A program made the position numbers and the translations under genes. A stretch of DNA of 64,000 nt from Daphnia pulex (taxonomy: Eukaryota > Arthropoda > Branchiopoda > Diplostraca > Daphniidae), in assembly GCF_021134715.1 (NCBI RefSeq), contig NC_060019.1, positions 1,426,001 to 1,490,000 of the forward strand, in the 5' to 3' direction. Positions 12,044 through 23,881 of this stretch are shown one piece after another. Within the stretch, counting starts at the first letter, position 1. The number at the start of each line of letters is the position of its first letter. The notes below the pieces were generated by a model. The model saw nothing but the letters and a program-made list of their open reading frames with translations, was not told the DNA's origin and ran no database searches.

Positions 12044-14810
12044 ATGTGCAGCAAAGTTTTCGTGATTATCGTAGTGGCAGCGATAAGTCTCATTGCCGTT
12101 TTGCTAGGCCTGAACACGGTGACCAGCAGACAGAAGCAATTTCAATGGGATATGAACAGGAAAGATGTGGCGTCACTTCCTCAACTCGATCGAGAAAGAA
12201 TTCATCAACGTGCAGAACGATTAGCCAAAGCCCTGACCATTCAGACTATTTCCTGGGAACGTGACGTATTCGAGACCCAGGCTTTGCTCAAACTTCATCA
12301 ACATCTCAAAAATAGTAAATACCAACGCCATCTCTTTGTCGAAAAATTGTAATTTTTTAAAAGAATCCCGCCTAATTTAAAACGACATCTCAGGTTTCCC
12401 TTTACTTCATTCTTCGCCTTCGATTGAAGTAAATGTTATCAACGGATACAGCTTACTTTACAAAATTCGAGGAAGTCACGACGATAAAGCTGATAATGTC
12501 CTACCTCCTTACATGTTGGCTGCTCATCTGGATGTGGTTCCGGTTGCAAACGGGACTTGGAAGATGGCTGAGCCTTTTGAAGGACGTATCATCGACGGTG
12601 TCATCTATGGAAGAGGAGCATTAGATGACAAAAGTTCTGTAATGGTGAGTTGACCTGTTATACCTTGACTTGGTGGTGGAGGTAACTTTCTTCCAGCTGA
12701 ACTTCCTCGTGGCAGTAGAGCCTCACAGTGTTACACTGTCTATATTACTCACAATTACTGTCTATATTCCATACAAAGAAGAAAAAAACAGATTAGATTC
12801 AGTTTAAGAAATGTGGAAAGCACAGAAATATACCTGTGAACTGTGATGCACAGTTTGGAAATTTTACAGCTCGAGAATCCTGAGAATGCTGATTTTGTTG
12901 TGTTGGGTTAACTATAGTCTGCGGTCTTATTACTCCTTCACTTAGCAGCACAGAATAATATTCTAGTTCAAAGTCTAAACCCCATACTGAATCACACAAG
13001 CATGGCTTTCACTTTTCCCATAGGATAGAATTTATCAAATTAGTATTGTGCTTTAGTTGGTTGAGAAGATCATCTTTTACATTTTTTTTACACCAAGTCA
13101 AACACTCACAGCCATTTTGATCACTTTTGAACTAATAAGCACTTTAATAAGACCACAGGTAACTATCAACGTCTTCAGCACAGTTTGCAAGTAGCCAAGT
13201 GTGCTGTTTGGCCTGTTGCTGTGCAGCATGTGTATAAATATCTCTAGTAGAAAACCGAAAACGAAAAGTGATTATGCAAATTGCAAAATGTATCGAGATG
13301 CAACGTTGCAAACTATTTTTTAAGTTAACTATTTTTAAAATATGTATTTTTTATTATTTTTCTTCAGGCTTTTTTTCATCAAATGAAAGATTTTTAAATA
13401 TAATTTCTGGTAGTTTTTTATTTCAACAAATTAATTAATATTTTACAGGGAATTTTGGAAGCAGTAGAATTTCTCATCGAAAACAAGTACACTTTTCAAA
13501 GGACTTTCTATATCGGCTTCGGACACGACGAGGAAGTAATTATTTTCGTTGAATCTATACTATTAATATAACGTTTCAATTGAATGACATTTGAAGGTTT
13601 CAGGGTTTGAAGGAGCCGGGCACATCGCAAAACATTTAAAAAGCACAGGAGTCGATCACTTGGATTTCGTCTTGGATGAAGGCTATTTCGTTCTGGAAGA
13701 TTTGGTGGAAGGTGTGGACGAGCTTGTCAGCGTGTATGAATAACAAATCATTTTAGAAAAATTATAGGCCGATTGATTTATTTTAAATTTAAATTTTTTT
13801 CTTAGGATTGGTGTCACAGAAAAAGGTTTCGCCACACTCGAATTGAATGTTGAAATGAGCCCAGGTCACTCGAGTATTCCTCCTAAAGAGACAGCCATCG
13901 GTGTTTTAGCCAAGGCCGTGTCAGCCCTGGAAACTAATCCACACCCATCAATGTTTGGCAACGGTCCTGAAATGGATTTCTTTTCCTACATATCACCTTC
14001 GGTAAATGGAGCCCTGCAAAATAAAAATTACTCAACAAAATGTCACTCACACTGTCATTCTTTACACTAGGCAAATATTGGACATAGCGTCATCTTCTCC
14101 AACTTGTGGCTCCTGTCGCCTTTGCTGTCAGAGATCCTGGCACGAAATCCTGTCACCGACGCCATACAAAGAACAACCACAGCTGTTACCATCATCCAAG
14201 GAGGATACAAGGTTCGGCTTCCTAATAAAATAACATTAGATTGAAATGCTATTTTCTTTGTTATTTTAGCACAACGTTATTCCAGGCAGCGCATCGGCCA
14301 CGGTTAATCACCGGATCCATCCGGCAGACAGTCTAGATCAAGTGATTGAACACAACCGTCGAGTAATCAACGATCCTCGGGTTCACATTAAAGTGGTCGA
14401 CTATTATCCTCCAACACCCATTTCGCCTTATGGGCAGGACGTTTCGCCTTTTAATTTGATTGCGAGTTCCGTCAAACAAATTTACCCTTCGAGTGTCATC
14501 GCTCCAGGTTGTATAACTATTAGTCAACATTACATCAATAGTTTCAGATAAAAATAAATGTCTTACCTCCTTTGCAGCTTGTTCACCCGCCAACACGGAC
14601 CTTCGGCGTTATGTCGAACTGTCTGACCATCTTTACCGCATCACGCCGACGGTTTTGACACCAGTGACACGAGGCGGGATTCACGGCGACGACGAACAGA
14701 TCACCGTCGAGCATTATCATAATTTTATTCGATTTTACGTCGCCCTTATGCTCAATGCTGATCAACCTGTAGGCGGTCACTCGGCCAGCCGCCACCACAG
14801 AGAACTCTAA
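12044..14810 (+). CDS. P1: PM20D1-like M20 metallopeptidase (N-acyl-amino-acid synthase/hydrolase family)
   Basis: Eight exons: 12044-12314, 12394-12644, 13449-13535, 13597-13733, 13806-14001, 14071-14211, 14270-14507 and 14578-14810. They sum to 1554 nt, 517 aa, close to human PM20D1 (about 500). An N-terminal hydrophobic segment (residues about 5-23) acts as signal anchor or signal peptide. Family metal and catalytic motifs are in order: [27 protein letters not shown], and near the end [10 protein letters not shown]20D1 enzymes join or split fatty acids and amino acids outside the cell; that function is taken from the family. This copy is complete; two other copies in the window (P2, P3) are broken. 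Intron 2 (12645-13448) is unusually long at 804 bp. An AATAAA signal follows the stop at about 14818. Confidence 0.88.
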
Positions 14811-16409
14811 AAAGGAATAATAAATAAAAGATTAGTTCCAATCTCTGTCTCGTTTCCATGACTATTTACGGGGCTAGGGAATTTAAATTTTTTACCTGTC
14901 TGAATTACCTTTTTTGGTGATACACAATGGCTCAGGTAAAAGCGCATGGTCCTACCACCATTTTTCCAGCAAGATGTGGGTATCAGGAGATGTGTATACA
15001 ATTGTCAAAGAAAGGTACTTTGCTGCCGACATGCATTTACTTTGGCTTTTTATTCTACTTTTACCGAGTAGCCTAATTACTATTCTCCTCCCTTTACCTG
15101 AGGGGTGAGGGGAACTCGGCACAGTTTTCAGGAGGAAAATCCCCTTGCGTTTAATGGCAAATTTGTATTTCAAATATGATTGCCTAGGCTTTTTAAAAAT
15201 ATGTATCGATCCCTTGCAGGAACTTGGATGACAAATGCTATTAACAGTTACATCAAAGAAACGCTAGCTGAACTATGAGAAAAGTGTTAATTGGGATAGG
15301 AAAATAATCGCAATTTTGCATGGCTGGCAGCCAATTGCTTATTCTAATGGGTTTCCTGGTAATAGATCTTTTGGCAAGTCACAACAATGCTTGCATAAGC
15401 AACGTGGAGTTTTTGATATAATAAGGGTTTTCCTTATAGTTGCGATGATGCACAAAAACAGATCGGAGGGTTATCTGAATTATTTTTCTTGACCGGATTT
15501 GATCTGATCTTGACCTAATTTCCGTATAGCTAACCGATTTCAACCCGATAGAGACCCATCTAGATAATTATAAATGAACGATTTTCCATGGGTCAGAAAA
15601 ACCTTCTTCGTCCGATTGGAACCCAATTTTAACCATTTTTTCTTAATTAGTTTTATAACACTCTTCATCAAAGGATACAAATTGTACTTGATATTTTTTT
15701 TTTTTTTACATCTTGAAGAAATCAGGCAGACGTTATAAACGTAACTTTCGCTAACTTATCCACTATCCTGAACCCGATTAAACCGACACGTGACATTCCG
15801 ATTAAGTAGTAAGAGGTAACCACTGCTTGTGTTTCCTGGTACTTTTTCTTACCGAGTCACTTTAGTTACTACTAAATATCGTCAATGGCGAGTGTTATGT
15901 TACTGGTTCCCCGCTAGAGGACCGTGTCTGCAAGAGAAACCTTGGTCAACGACGGCCTCAGTCTCGCTTGCGCTTTCGTGCAACACGGAATGTTATTTGA
16001 CAATCGCAGACGGATTTTACAGGTCAACCACCCACCCTATATAACCCGAAAAACTGTCTAAAACCAAATGCGACAAAAAATTTGTCTTTGGTTACTCCAT
16101 GTTTATAATACTCTGATATGTCTACCCGTTTTTCCAGTTTTTTGTATTTTTTATTTTAGCCAACCTGATCCCAGACGCGATAAATCCGACTACTAGGGCC
16201 ACATACCTACCTAAAAGACACAAGTTTTGAGCAGGTTTTCGTTAAAGATAAGGAGAGAAATTTGTCTATATTTTCGGAGTGGCATCACTGTAACTTAAAT
16301 CGATGATCCCAGCATCACGTTATTAACTGTGCTGCGTCATTCTGTGCCACGCCTCAGTCTTTTTCATTACAACACATTCTCTCATTTAATTCGATTTCAA
16401 AAGTGAATT
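14811..16409. other. Intergenic between the two large duplicated blocks
   Basis: Contains no convincing gene. After the P1 polyadenylation region, a short stretch 15205-15278 is shared with 34396-34440. In this copy it looks like an acceptor (CCTTGCAG) followed by an 18-codon open end, so it may be a relic last exon. The rest is AT-rich. The segment just before 16410 should hold the K4 promoter. Confidence 0.4.
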
Positions 16410-16979
16410 ATGTCTCTTGAAGAACCGAAAAAAAAAATGGAAATACAACGCGAAGCAATCTTAGGGCAAGGAGGATATGGAATCGTCTATAAGGGCTTTT
16501 GGGGTCCGAATCGCATACCAGTGGCCGTCAAGCGACTTCAGCTGGTGCATCTTGACAGCAGCGAAAAAGAAGAGGAAGCACTTCAAAATTTGAAGCATCC
16601 AAACATCATAAAAATTTATCACGCCGAAAACGACACAGATTTCAGGTAACAATTCACGATAATAAGATTCAGTTGTAAAAGATAAGGATATTTGATTGAT
16701 TCTGTTAGATATTTTGCGCTTGAACTGTGCGAAGCCTCGATGGACAAATTATTCCTGCAAGACGACGATTCCAAAAAGTGTCGCAGGCGAATGCCTCCGC
16801 GAGAAGACGTTCTTTATCAATTAGCCCAGGGATTAAAATACATTCACAAAATGGGAATGACCCACCACGACATCAAGCCAGAGAACGTCCTTATCTGGGT
16901 GGATTCTAAGGATGGCCAAGTCATAATGAAATGGGCAGACTTTGGACTAAGTCTGACTGACTGCAATACATTTTATTAA
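16410..16979 (+). pseudogene. K4: truncated IRE1-like kinase (K1 paralog)
   Basis: Exons 16410-16645 and 16709-16979. It starts MSLEEPKKK, has an intact glycine-rich loop (GQGGYGIVYKG), VAVKR and ADFG, but a HHD catalytic motif in place of HRD. Soon after ADFG the reading frame runs into sequence matching the region downstream of K1 (2085 onward: GCAATACATTTT, GGAAATCTGAGTCGCTTCT) and stops at 16979. Relative to K1, about 1.6 kb holding the activation loop, C-lobe and ankyrin exons has been deleted. The remaining peptide (about 168 aa) lacks the C-lobe and is unlikely to be a working kinase. It is the first member of the second large duplicated block. Confidence 0.8.
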
Positions 16980-19900
16980 TGGAAATCTGAGTCGCTTCTT
17001 GTTTTGTAAAATTCTCCCATAAGAACTTTGTAGTAAATTCATCCAAGCCAGAAATCAAGGTTATAACGCAACGACGAGTTTTGTTAGCGATTGACAACTA
17101 TACACGATATCGCTTCAAGCTATCGTGAACTTGAATGTTAAAAACGCGTAAAGAGAAAACACCCTTCTTAAACTGAGGAAAAATTGCGATTCGCAAGATA
17201 TAAGAAGGTGTGGATATCAAATTGATGCTTCCAATGACAAGGCTAGGTACGAAAATACCGCTCCAGCACCAGCACCACTCTTACACTAAGAAGAAGAAGA
17301 AAAAAAAACAAGAAAACAAAATTGATTGCATTTGCACATAAAATGCAAGGCACTTTAGACGAGCCATACGGTAAAAAGGGCTTTCGTATTCCCGCGTATT
17401 CCTATTCGCGAAAATACTTGCCAAGTACTGCTAATGCATTGCGACTTGTGATAAAAGATGTGGATAAAACACGAAAAAAAAACATAGCCATTTCCTCTTC
17501 AAAACAGCAAGAAAAATTACAAAGAATGCAGAAAAAACCAATCGTGCTGGCCAATGCGGAGTTATGAGTAGGCTAGAAGAAAATGAATTATTTGGTTAAA
17601 ATAAGTTCAAATTTTCAACAAGCTTTTTAATGAGAGGTCTAATTGAACTAAGTCACAGGAGTTAAAACTATTCTCATTAGACTGGACATAAATCAAGAAG
17701 ACAAATTCCTTCGCCATAAAAAAGGGGGGAAAGGAAATGCTGATTGATGGATTAAAACTATACTCCTTTTGATTATGTCGAACTACCAACAGGCTAACCA
17801 AAAGTATCTAGTACTAGTGATGTGCAAAGCCGGAAAAAAAAACGAAATGAACGCATTTCCCCCCAAAACAAATAGCGAATGGAGGTACTCACGTTAGGAA
17901 GATCTACGTTGACGTTGACGTTGGTGTGTGCCAGTTCATCGGGTCTGGTTGATACAAAAAAAGTAGCATGACTTATGCGACCCGATAGATGTCCTCTCTT
18001 CTATTATGAAACAGAAAACATTGATTAATTATTGAAAATTAACTTGCGAGTTACAGATTTTATTTTTACATGGATGAGAAGTACGCGGTACTGGTGGGCT
18101 GGTGGCTATTTGACAGAGAATCAAGCAACGTGATTGCAACAGCACTTTTGCCACGCTGCTTTGGTCTTCTGCACAGCATTGTTGGTGCTACCTAAAAATG
18201 TGATACAAAAATGATATGAAAAATTAATGATCCCAATCAAATAAACTGTTGTTAAAATGGGCAGCTGTCATTTTTGTTCTCAAAATGGAATGGCATGACT
18301 ACAAAATATTGCCGAATATTGCTAAACAAAAATGTGTTCGTGCTGTTTAGGCCTACTAGCAAACCATATAAAAAAATCTTATTCAAGGTAGTATTTCAGT
18401 GCTTTAGCTTAAGGGACGCCAAAGTTTCATCAGTTTCAAAAAGGAGTAAAGGACCATAACATAATAGTATTATGTAAAGAAAACTAGAGCCGGAGTAGCC
18501 TACGATTCAGTAAAAATGGAAGTTGAGACTTGCCGATATTTGTAGCGGAATCAACGTTTTCATCTAATACAAGCAAGAATACAAGTTTCTTTAAATAAAT
18601 GTATTGACTTGAAAGTTGTTAAACAGATACGTAAAAATATAAATGTTGATAGAATTATGATTACAAATGATTATTATATAAATAAAATGAATAAATCTAA
18701 TCGAAAATGGGAGGAACGGGCCGGGGAGGAATTCGTGTTGCGATGAAGGAATTCGACATCGCAACCCCAAGTGACTTCGTTTGCCAAATCGTCTGATTCA
18801 ATTCATGTCTAATTCATTGCGGAAATGTTTTTATGTCAATTGCTACAGCAGATACTAGTTTCAAAAAACAAATTCTTACTGGGGCTTAGGTTCCTATGCC
18901 AGAATTCAAATGGAAAGACAAATCTGCAACACCCTCAACTTCACTCTTGCAGTTCTTGCCGATATTTTAAGAAACCCAACATAGTTTTAACTTAACCAGC
19001 TTATTTTAACATCGAAAGCATCATCACAACAGCAAAAAAATATAAAAATAAATAAATTAGTTGCTTAGAGCAGAAAAACTTTTAAATAATGTCTTATCAG
19101 TTATCAAGAATGACGGTAGGCCTATGGAGGTATGCTGAGTCGATCTATTTCAAAATGAACAAAGGCAATAAAAGTGACCACAAAAAAAGTAATATTTCTG
19201 TATTTCAAGACTGACAAGGCTTATTAAGTTATCATCGAAAAACAAGTTAAAGGTACTTTTATCAGTTTAATTTACAAGTAAACAACTTTTATCAGTAGAA
19301 TAAATTTACAGGGAAACTGTTATATTTCTCGCATCATCAAGGGTAGAAATGCTCTCATTTTGTGGTGCAATCAATTGCAAAACCAAATACAGGATGAGTG
19401 CTCTCATTTTATTGTGCGCAAATTATACTGAAAAAGCGAAATCCTATTAGCCTATTCAAGGTATAGTATATTTCAATGCTAAGCTTAGAGACGACAAAGT
19501 TTCATTGGTTTCGAAAACAATCATAACATCGTATTGTAATGTAAGGAATATCAGCCGTTTTCAACTCCGTACTCCGTTTTCAAACAGTACATTTTTCAAT
19601 AGATAAGATAATTATGACTTGAACACCGTTCATTTTTCCAAAAGTCCAATCCATTAAGCCCGCACTGGTTGGTTTTTATGTGTCAACTGCTCCAGTAGGC
19701 AGTAGTGATAATAGATAACAGTTTAAAAAAACTAAACCCAGCAGGGCGTTAGATTTCTATGCCAGAATTCAAATGGGAAGAGAGATCTGCAACGCCTTCA
19801 ACATTATATGCCAATATTATAAGAAAATCAACATGTTTAAAATCATTGGACTCTATGGACAAAAAAGGAGCCGAATTTTAATTAATGTCAGTTTACCAAA

Positions 19901-20636
19901 TGGTTCAGCGACAAAAGAACATAACAGAACACACGATTGACCAACTTCCTAAGCACTATAAAAGTAAGCGATTATTGGCTTTTTCATTTGTGGATTATGA
20001 TTCTTCGTTTCTCTTAATCGCCGTTCTGCCTCGTGGGTTTGTAAATTGTGCGGGCTAGCGCGGATAAAGTTTCCGTTACACCGCTTTTCGTAAATTTAGA
20101 TAACGACAAAAAATCAATTACATCGACTGTGGCGTTTAAACGAGACTTATCACCACCACTTGTTCAACAATTATTTTTGACAATTAAAAAAAAACATAAC
20201 CGTGTGACAAACTATGTGGTAATTATTATGATAATTTTTTTTTATTGAAGAGGGAGCAAAGTAGGCTATCTATCGCCAATAAGAAGAAAATAACAGAAAC
20301 TGAATGATGAGTTGCTAATAAGCAAAAATTGAAAAAAAAATATGCCTGTTAAGTTATCAAGTGTGTAATGTAACGGCCACATAGATGCCATATAATTTTC
20401 CTTTCAAATAGACGAGATGATAAAAGTAGCTACAGGCACGTAACTTTTTTATCTATCTAGCGACGTGTTTATCAACTTATTGTATTAAAAAACGAGTGGG
20501 TATAGGTAGGGGTTTTTCAGTTCGCATTGTTACATTTCTCGTTCTAAGGCCCACGCCTTGGGTGAAATTCAGTGAAATTCGAAGAAAACATGTTAAGTTA
20601 TTTTTAGCCAAATGGCAGTAGAGTTCACTTGTTAAC
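16980..20636. repeat. Decayed, duplicated ankyrin-gene spacer (copy B)
   Basis: Homolog of 2085-4585 with extra internal duplication: the motif around 18389 (GGTAGTATTTCAGTGCTTTA) recurs in altered form around 19462, so about 1.07 kb looks doubled here. Relics include K1-type ankyrin ends at about 19785-19945 and a K3-type ankyrin fragment at 19340-19430. The open frame 17322-17567 (81 codons) is A-rich, is broken in the copy at 2472-2700, and is not recognised. The block 20450-20600 before K5 matches that before K2 and probably contains the promoter. Confidence 0.55.
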
Positions 20637-23055
20637 ATGTTGACTATTGATCGTGCGAAAATTTTAGGAAAAGGAAAATACGGCATTGTTTATGAAGGCG
20701 TTTGGCGTGGAAATCAAGTAGCCATCAAAAGAATTCCTTTAGATCATGCCACGATCAGCAATGAACGAGAAGTGAACGCGCTAAAAAAATTTGATCATGA
20801 AAACGTCATCAAGTTGTTTCATGATGAGAAAGACACAAACTTTAAGTATTCAAAAATTACTGTTTTCGGATTATTATTTGAAAAATATTTAAAGCTATAT
20901 TTTCTTTTCAGATTTTTTGTCCTTGAATTGTGTAAGGCCTCTTTGGACAAACTATTTCTTAAAGGAGATGACCCAGAAAAGTACAGTGGCCCAATGCCGT
21001 CAGAGGCAGAAGTCCTACTCCAGTTGGCTAAAGGACTCGAGCATATACACAAAAATGGATTAGTCCATCGCGACATCAAGCCACAGAACGTTCTCATTTG
21101 GGTGAACCCACAAACTAAGCAGGTTTTAATGAAATGGGCTGATTTTGGTTTCAGTAAACAAGTCAACGAAAGGGGAACTTTCACCATGAGTGGAGTGAGG
21201 GGAACATTACATTGGTTAGCACCAGAAATATTGAAACTAATGGACGAGGATAGCTCTACTGATAACGAAGATAAGAAAAGAGGAACCGTCAAGAGCGATG
21301 TATTTGCAGAAGGCCTCGTCTTTGGCTACTTCCTTTCGGAAGGGGTTCATCCTTTTGGCACCTCAAATATACAAATCCCAATAAACGTAGGAAAAATGGA
21401 ACCAGCCAACCTTCCCAGTAAATATTTTAAACAATTAAACAAAATTTCGATTATAAATATAATAATCAAATAAACATTTCGTTTTTTTAATATATAGAGA
21501 GGAAAAAAATTCGTAACATAATCAGAAAAATGTTAGACAAAGAACCAGATAATCGAATTGCATCGTCCGACGTCGTTGCACTACTCAAAGAAGAAAAGGA
21601 AGGCAAGGCAATAGAGGTAATAAACGCGTTGTCTTAACTCCTATTTATTCACACAAATCGCGCCAGTCATTGTTAATAGCCAATAGAACTATTTCTTGCT
21701 TTTATTAATTTTCCTGAAAAGTTTATATTTTAAAATTCATCACAGATGTTCACTTTACTTGAGAAAAGGCATAGAAGTGTGATAAAAATTGAAGAACTGA
21801 TACAAGAAGGCGTGGATATAAACGCAAAAGATCAAAATGGATTGACACCACTACTGTTGTTAGCGGAAAACAAAAATAATAGTGATTATGTGGTAGAAAT
21901 ACTTAATCTCCTGATCAAAAATGGACGAGCCAACATCAATTCACTGGATAGAAACGGTAACATTTCTAAACTTTTAAGAACCTAAATATTGTTGCAATGA
22001 TTCATTTTTTGGTTGACAAAGGGATCGATATCAACTGCAAAGACAAAGACGGAAAAAATGCTCTCACTTTATTGTGTCGCAATTATCAAAAGGAAAATTT
22101 AATTGACATCATTCGAATTTTGATTGAAAATGGAATTGAAGTCAATTGCATAACCAAGCACCGGTACCGAAGTAATGCACTCACTCTTTTGTGTGAACAT
22201 TACCAAAACGAAAATTTAATTGACATCATTCGACTTTTGATTGAAAATGGAATTGAAGTCAATAACATAAACAAGGAAGGATGGAATGCTCTCACTTTAT
22301 TGTGTCGCAATAATCAAAACGAAAATCTAATTGACATCATTCGACTTTTAATTGAAAATGGAATTGAAGTCAATTGCGAAAACAACGACGGAGACAACGC
22401 TCTCACTTTATTGAGTGAATATTATCAAAAGGGAAATTTAATTGACATCATTCAACTTTTGATTGAAAATGGAATCGAAGTCAATTGCACAACGAAGCAC
22501 CGGTACCAAAGTAATGCTCTTACTTTATTGTGTGAATATTATCAAAACGAAAATTTAATTGACATTATTCGAATTTTGATTAAAAGTGGAATCAAAGTTA
22601 ATTGCGAAAACTGGCGAAGGTCAAATGCTCTCACTCTTTTGTGTGAACATTATCAAAACAAAAATTTAATTGATATAATTCGACTTTTAATTGTAAACAA
22701 GATTGAACTCCATCACACCAACGGGCGAAGATCAAATGCTCTCACCCTTTTGTGTGAACATTATCAAAACGAAAATTTAATTGAAATAATTCGACTTTTA
22801 ATTGAAAACGAGATTGATGTCAATTGCAAAACCAAGTACGGAAGTAATGCTCTAACACTGTTGTACCAAAATTACCAAAAAGAAAATCTAAAAGAAATTA
22901 CGGGTCTTCTGATGCAAAGTGGATTAAATGTGACTCCAGAAACGGTCACCTTTTTCAAGGAAAAATACCACAAAGAAAATCGCGATGAAATCTTGTTATT
23001 GCTTGATCAACAACATTCAGATGAACCTGTGACCAAACGAATGAAATTCGAATAA
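20637..23055 (+). CDS. K5: IRE1-like kinase fused to about eight ankyrin units
   Basis: Exons 20637-20845, 20912-21417, 21498-21616, 21746-21956 and 22022-23055, about 692 aa. The ATG matching the K2 start (at 20611) is followed by an extra base and a stop, so translation should begin at the later ATG, 20637 (MLTIDRAKIL), shortening the N-terminus by about 17 residues compared with K2. Kinase motifs are complete (GKGKYGIVYEG, VAIKR, HRDIKPQNV, ADFG, GTLHWLAPE). Intron 1 (20846-20911) is 66 nt and stop-free, so retention would add 22 residues in frame near the hinge. The ankyrin part has seven full units plus the shared cap; two units carry KHRYRS or KHRYQS insertions. Exon 4 and its flanks are the same as in K6. 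Confidence 0.83.
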
Positions 23056-23881
23056 ACTTTGGTTTTTTGTATCCCTTTTTTCTGAATTCATTGAATTGAA
23101 AGATATCTGACCGTCGTATTCGTCCTTTATTTAATGCAAAATTTTTCGTAGATGTTTAGATTTTAATCGATTAAAAACCGCTGAATGAACAAATCAAACG
23201 ATCAGGAATTTTTTTTCCAGCAATAATCAGGCATGGAAGAATTAAGAATTAAATATTATCGACAACGAGGCTTGAAGCAAAGCGATGGAACTTTACGCAT
23301 GCTGTATTACCGTTTGTTTTCAAATTTTTCGTCGTCAGGGCAACCCATCATCGTCGTCGCTCGTCTTAGTCTCTTTCATATTTATTTTGGTAACTTAATA
23401 AAATTTTCAAAGGCGTGGCCGTGCCGATAGCTCGCTATTAGGCTACTTAAGGGATTCGTGATCACTTGCAGTCACGAATAAGCTTACGACGCTTTACCCG
23501 TGTTATGTCTTAATTACAACAAGAAAATCTGGGTGACATAGTCAAATTTTTCATTGGAAACGGAACAAAATTCCACTGCAACCCAAACATCTACGTTATA
23601 ACGCATTCAACATCGTATGCCGATATTTCAAGAAAGACATTATAAGTCTTCTCAAGAGAGGGCCAGGTTTGGTCGATTTCATGCAGATAACAGCAATAGC
23701 AGAAGTTACTGCAACGCATCTCACTCTGTGTACTATCCTTATCATAATCCTTATCATAGATAAAACCCGGTTGATAGCAAGTTTTCTCAGTCGAATGAAT
23801 AAAGCATACTATAGACACTAGTTATATTTCTCGCATCCTTAAGTGAAGAACTAAACCCAAATAGTGTTTCAGAAAAAAAAA
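23056..23881. repeat. K5-K6 spacer, copy of the K2-K3 spacer
   Basis: Closely similar to 6096-6928, including the K1-type ankyrin relic (23482-23640) and the last 60 bp before the start codon. No intact gene is seen. Confidence 0.6.

Noticed and set aside
17322..17567. 81-codon frame as a real gene
   Set aside because: A-rich, no known family, and the duplicate at 2472-2700 is broken; kept only as part of the decayed spacer.
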